A stretch of 64,000 nucleotides of DNA from Bacteroidales bacterium (lineage in GTDB: Bacteria > Bacteroidota > Bacteroidia > Bacteroidales > UBA932). Shown here in pieces: positions 61,092 through 64,000 of the stretch (position 1 is the stretch's first letter; every line of letters starts with the position of its first letter). The translations under genes were made by a program, and so were the position numbers. Under the pieces are notes generated by a model. That model made no database searches and had not been told where the DNA came from. It saw nothing but the letters and a program-made list of their open reading frames with translations. The stretch covers positions 1-64,000 of the forward strand of contig JAAZIA010000045.1 of the NCBI GenBank assembly GCA_012510445.1, in the 5' to 3' direction.

Positions 61092-63935
61092 TTATTCATC
61101 CATAAGGTTGCAGCAAACCAGGTTTCTGTCTCCGTAAGCATTGTCTACACGTGTTACTATGGGCCAAAATTTATGCTGTGCAATCCACGGTAGCGGATAG
61201 ACGGCCTTTTCGCGTGAATAGGGATGTGTCCACTCGTTGCCGGTGGCTTCGGCTGCTGTATGAGGAGCGTTTTTCAATAAATTGTCTTCTTCTGTCCCAT
61301 AGGAAAGGTCTTTGCGGGCCAGACCTTCACATTCTTCCATAATGCTGAGCATGGCTTCTGCAAAGCGATCCAATTCTTCTTTAGATTCGCTTTCCGTGGG
61401 TTCTATCATTAAGGTTTCATACACCGGGAAAGAAAGGGTGGGGGCATGAAAACCATAGTCCATCAAACGTTTTGCTACGTCTGTAGCATCTACGCCATAT
61501 GTTTTGGCAAAATGACGCAGGTCTATGATACATTCATGAGCTACATATCCGTTTTCTCCTGTGTACAAGGTGGTGTATTTGCCGGCTAGTTTGCGAGATA
61601 AGTAATTGGCATTCAAGATGGCATATTCAGAAGCACGCTTAACCCCTTCTCTTCCCAACATAGTAATGTAGCCGTACGTAATGGGAAGCAGTAACGGGCT
61701 TCCGTAAGGAGAGCCGGCTACAGTATTTCCCCCTCCGCAATCTACCAATGGGTGACCCGGCAGGTACGGTTCCAATGCTTTGGTACAGCAAATGGGGCCT
61801 ACGCCCGGGCCGCCTCCACCGTGAGGCATGGCAAATGTTTTGTGCAAGTTCAGGTGGCATACGTCGGCTCCTGTAATACCGGGATTGGTAATGCCGGTTT
61901 GAGCGTTCATGTTGGCCCCGTCCATGTATACCAGTCCCCCATTGCGGTGAATGGTTTCTGTAATCTCACAGATGGCACTTTCATACACTCCGTGAGTAGA
62001 TGGATAGGTAATCATTATACAAGACAGGTTTTCTTTATGCTCTTCTGCCTTTTTACGCAAATCTTCCACATCTACGTTTCCTTGCTCATCACAAGCCACA
62101 ATAACTACCTTAAGGCCGGCCATTATGGCGCTGGCAGGGTTTGTTCCGTGGGCAGACGAAGGAATAAGTGCAATATTTCTGTGTTCTTCTCCTTGCGCTT
62201 TTTGGTAAGCACGAATGACCATCAGTCCGGCATGTTCTCCCGAGGCACCTGAGTTGGGCTGCAGCGAGCAGGCATCCAGACCTGTAATTACAGACAGTTG
62301 ATGTTCCAGCTCTTTTATCAATTGCAGGTATCCTTCTACTTGCCAAGAAGGGGCAAACGGATGTATGGAATTCCATTCAGACCAGCTGAGTGGCATCATT
62401 TCTGCCGCTGCATTTAGCTTCATAGTACAGGAACCTAGGGGGATCATGGAGTGAGCCAAAGAAATATCCCTTGTTTCCAACATTTTGATGTAACGCATCA
62501 TCTCTGTTTCTGAGTGGTACGTGTTGAATATGGGTTCCCTTAAGGCAGCCTGCTCTCTTTCCATAAATGCGGGAATTTGAAGAGCCGGCAATTCTCCTTC
62601 TATATCAATATCAAAAACACGCAACACTTCTTTCAGCTCTGCCGGGGTGGTTAGTTCATCAAAAGAAATCCTTACCGTATCTTTGTTGGGATAGAAGAAA
62701 TTAATCATAGAAGCTTCTGCAGCAGCCCGTATACGCTCTGTATCTACTCCCGTAACTTCTATGGTGTCAAAAAAATGTTTGTGTTTTATTGTGATACCTT
62801 GCTTTGTAAATGCCTGTGCTGCTGCGTGGGCATAATTTCTGCCGTTTTGTGCAATGTTTTTAATGCCGTCACTGCCATGATACACAGCGTACATTCCTGC
62901 CATAGTAGCCATCAGAGCAGTTGCCGTACAAATATTAGACGTGGCTCGTTCGCGTTTGATGTGTTGTTCCCTGGTTTGTAAAGCCAGCCGGTAAGCTTGG
63001 TTGCCTAACCTATCAACAGAAAGCCCTACAATCCGTCCCGGCAGGTTGCGGCGGTATTTTTCATCGCAGGCAATGTATCCGGCAGTAGGTCCACCAAAAC
63101 CCATGGGCAAGCCAAAACGCTGAGCACACCCTGCTGCTATGTCTGCACCCCAAGCGGCCGGCTCTTTAAGTACGGCTAAAGACAACAAGTCACAGACAGC
63201 GGTTACCATCAGTTGCTTTTCATGAGCCTCTTTACATAACGCACTGTGATCACATATTTTTCCATCTGCTCCGGGGTATTGAACTACCACTCCAAAAATA
63301 CGGGAAGCATGTTTTTCAAGGGCGTCCAAGGGGTTGCTTTCCAAATCTTCCGGGATAACCTCTATGCCCAGCCCCAATGCCCGTGTTTCTATAACGGCCA
63401 GCGTTTGGGGAAATACATTCTTGTCAACCAAAACGGCGTTTCTTCCTTCTTTAACAAAAGCTCTGGGACGCAGGTCTTGCATCATGCGCATGGCTTCTGC
63501 CGCAGCGGTGGACTCGTCAAGAAGCGAGCTGTTGGACAGGTTGAATCCTGTTAGGCTGCATATCATGGTTTGGTAATTGAACAAAGCCTGAAGCCTTCCT
63601 TGTGAAATCTCTGATTGATAAGGAGTATACGAAGTGTACCATGCCGGATTTTCAAAAATGTTCCGTAACACAACGGGAAAACTTGCCGTGCCGTAGTAAC
63701 CCATTCCTATGAGCGACCTGAAAGGCAGGTTTTTAGCTGCCATGGCTTTTAAGTGTTTGGTAAATTCATACTCACTCAACCCTTCTTCCAAAGGCAACGG
63801 TTCCTTCATACGAATGTTTGCCGGAACCGTTTTCTCAATGAGTTCTTCCATAGATTCAACCCCTACAAATTGCAGCATTTCTTGTATTTGCTCGGGACGG
63901 GGCCCCATGTGTCTTTCTGTAAATGATCGTGCCAT
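61092..63935 (-). CDS. gcvP: Glycine dehydrogenase (decarboxylating), P-protein
   Basis: The PLP-dependent P-protein of the glycine cleavage system, single-chain form. 947 aa. The PLP lysine lies in HLNLHKTFAMPHGGGGPG, and the start FTERHMGPRPEQIQEML is typical. Two homologous halves are both present (SQGRLQALFNYQTMI and MIPLGSCTMKLNAAAE). The T, H and L genes are not adjacent. The ATG at 63935 is 65 bp from the window edge. ACTTTTG at 63994-64000 on the minus strand may be part of a -7 box cut by the edge. Confidence 0.97.
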   Translation of the reverse strand: MARSFTERHMGPRPEQIQEMLQFVGVESMEELIEKTVPANIRMKEPLPLEEGLSEYEFTKHLKAMAAKNLPFRSLIGMGYYGTASFPVVLRNIFENPAWYTSYTPYQSEISQGRLQALFNYQTMICSLTGFNLSNSSLLDESTAAAEAMRMMQDLRPRAFVKEGRNAVLVDKNVFPQTLAVIETRALGLGIEVIPEDLESNPLDALEKHASRIFGVVVQYPGADGKICDHSALCKEAHEKQLMVTAVCDLLSLAVLKEPAAWGADIAAGCAQRFGLPMGFGGPTAGYIACDEKYRRNLPGRIVGLSVDRLGNQAYRLALQTREQHIKRERATSNICTATALMATMAGMYAVYHGSDGIKNIAQNGRNYAHAAAQAFTKQGITIKHKHFFDTIEVTGVDTERIRAAAEASMINFFYPNKDTVRISFDELTTPAELKEVLRVFDIDIEGELPALQIPAFMEREQAALREPIFNTYHSETEMMRYIKMLETRDISLAHSMIPLGSCTMKLNAAAEMMPLSWSEWNSIHPFAPSWQVEGYLQLIKELEHQLSVITGLDACSLQPNSGASGEHAGLMVIRAYQKAQGEEHRNIALIPSSAHGTNPASAIMAGLKVVIVACDEQGNVDVEDLRKKAEEHKENLSCIMITYPSTHGVYESAICEITETIHRNGGLVYMDGANMNAQTGITNPGITGADVCHLNLHKTFAMPHGGGGPGVGPICCTKALEPYLPGHPLVDCGGGNTVAGSPYGSPLLLPITYGYITMLGREGVKRASEYAILNANYLSRKLAGKYTTLYTGENGYVAHECIIDLRHFAKTYGVDATDVAKRLMDYGFHAPTLSFPVYETLMIEPTESESKEELDRFAEAMLSIMEECEGLARKDLSYGTEEDNLLKNAPHTAAEATGNEWTHPYSREKAVYPLPWIAQHKFWPIVTRVDNAYGDRNLVCCNLMDE

Positions 63936-64000
63936 ATATGATGTTATAAAATTATTTTCAATGATTGGTTGCGTCTAATTTCAGCAAAATAAACAAAAGT

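Overview
The window looks like the chromosome of a Bacteroidota bacterium, most likely of the order Bacteroidales or close to it. The signs are family content (S46 dipeptidyl-peptidase, GldH, PSP1/RicT, BACON-LRR lipoproteins, OMP_b-brl proteins, Bacteroidota-type cytochrome b of succinate dehydrogenase, EF-G2-type elongation factor) and the promoter signal: a TAnnTTTG box (usually TACCTTTG or TATCTTTG) stands before most transcription units. I found no tRNA, rRNA, CRISPR array, prophage or transposase gene, so this is mostly core genome. It is broken by two intergenic repeat blocks. Layout: 1-791 is repeat array A plus repeat-rich intergenic DNA downstream of aspS. 0.8-7.9 kb: aspS, thyA-folA, a YfhO-like membrane protein and a sodium symporter. 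8-15.4 kb: a BACON-LRR lipoprotein, mrp, an S46 peptidase and rnhB. 15.5-19 kb: EF-G2, lolD, trmN6. 19-22.5 kb: a Spy-like protein, a probable anti-sigma factor, an ECF sigma factor and a split transketolase. 22.6-27.1 kb: lepA, a PadR/DUF2812 pair and a TPR lipoprotein. 27.2-30.1 kb: a sigma-54 activator, lptE, a hypothetical gene and secG. 30.15-31.05 kb: repeat array B with flanking 121-bp repeats. 31-33.9 kb: a PspC-PadR-PspC operon. 34-38.3 kb: sdaA, thioredoxin, a small beta-barrel protein, polyprenyl synthetase and an AspT-like transporter. 38.3-42.5 kb: trmB, gldH, ricT, holB and a TPR protein. 42.6-52.2 kb: an envelope locus with an M16-like protein that has lost its zinc motif, a seven-BACON LRR lipoprotein, a 965-aa coiled-coil lipoprotein, a beta-barrel protein and a small lipoprotein. 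52.2-64 kb: DUF3109, hemW, an anchored coiled-coil protein, an orphan sdhC, pyrH-frr, pgk, an rRNA methyltransferase-like gene, lgt, smpB, a 56-aa membrane protein and gcvP. How the genes work together: many genes serve translation and its quality control (aspS, EF-G2, lepA, frr, smpB, trmB, trmN6), nucleotide and one-carbon metabolism (thyA, folA, pyrH, gcvP, sdaA), and the envelope (lgt makes lipoproteins, lolD may sort them, lptE and secG support LPS and protein export). The many lipoproteins are clients of Lgt. The features most worth following up are the 119-bp-period inverted-repeat arrays present in opposite orientation about 30 kb apart; the EF-G paralog with degenerate GTPase motifs; the envelope locus built around an M16 pseudoenzyme; several -7 boxes so close to the ATG that leaderless mRNA is predicted; and in-frame minisatellites in four unrelated genes. 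Coordinates and motifs were read by eye; no search or folding program was run.
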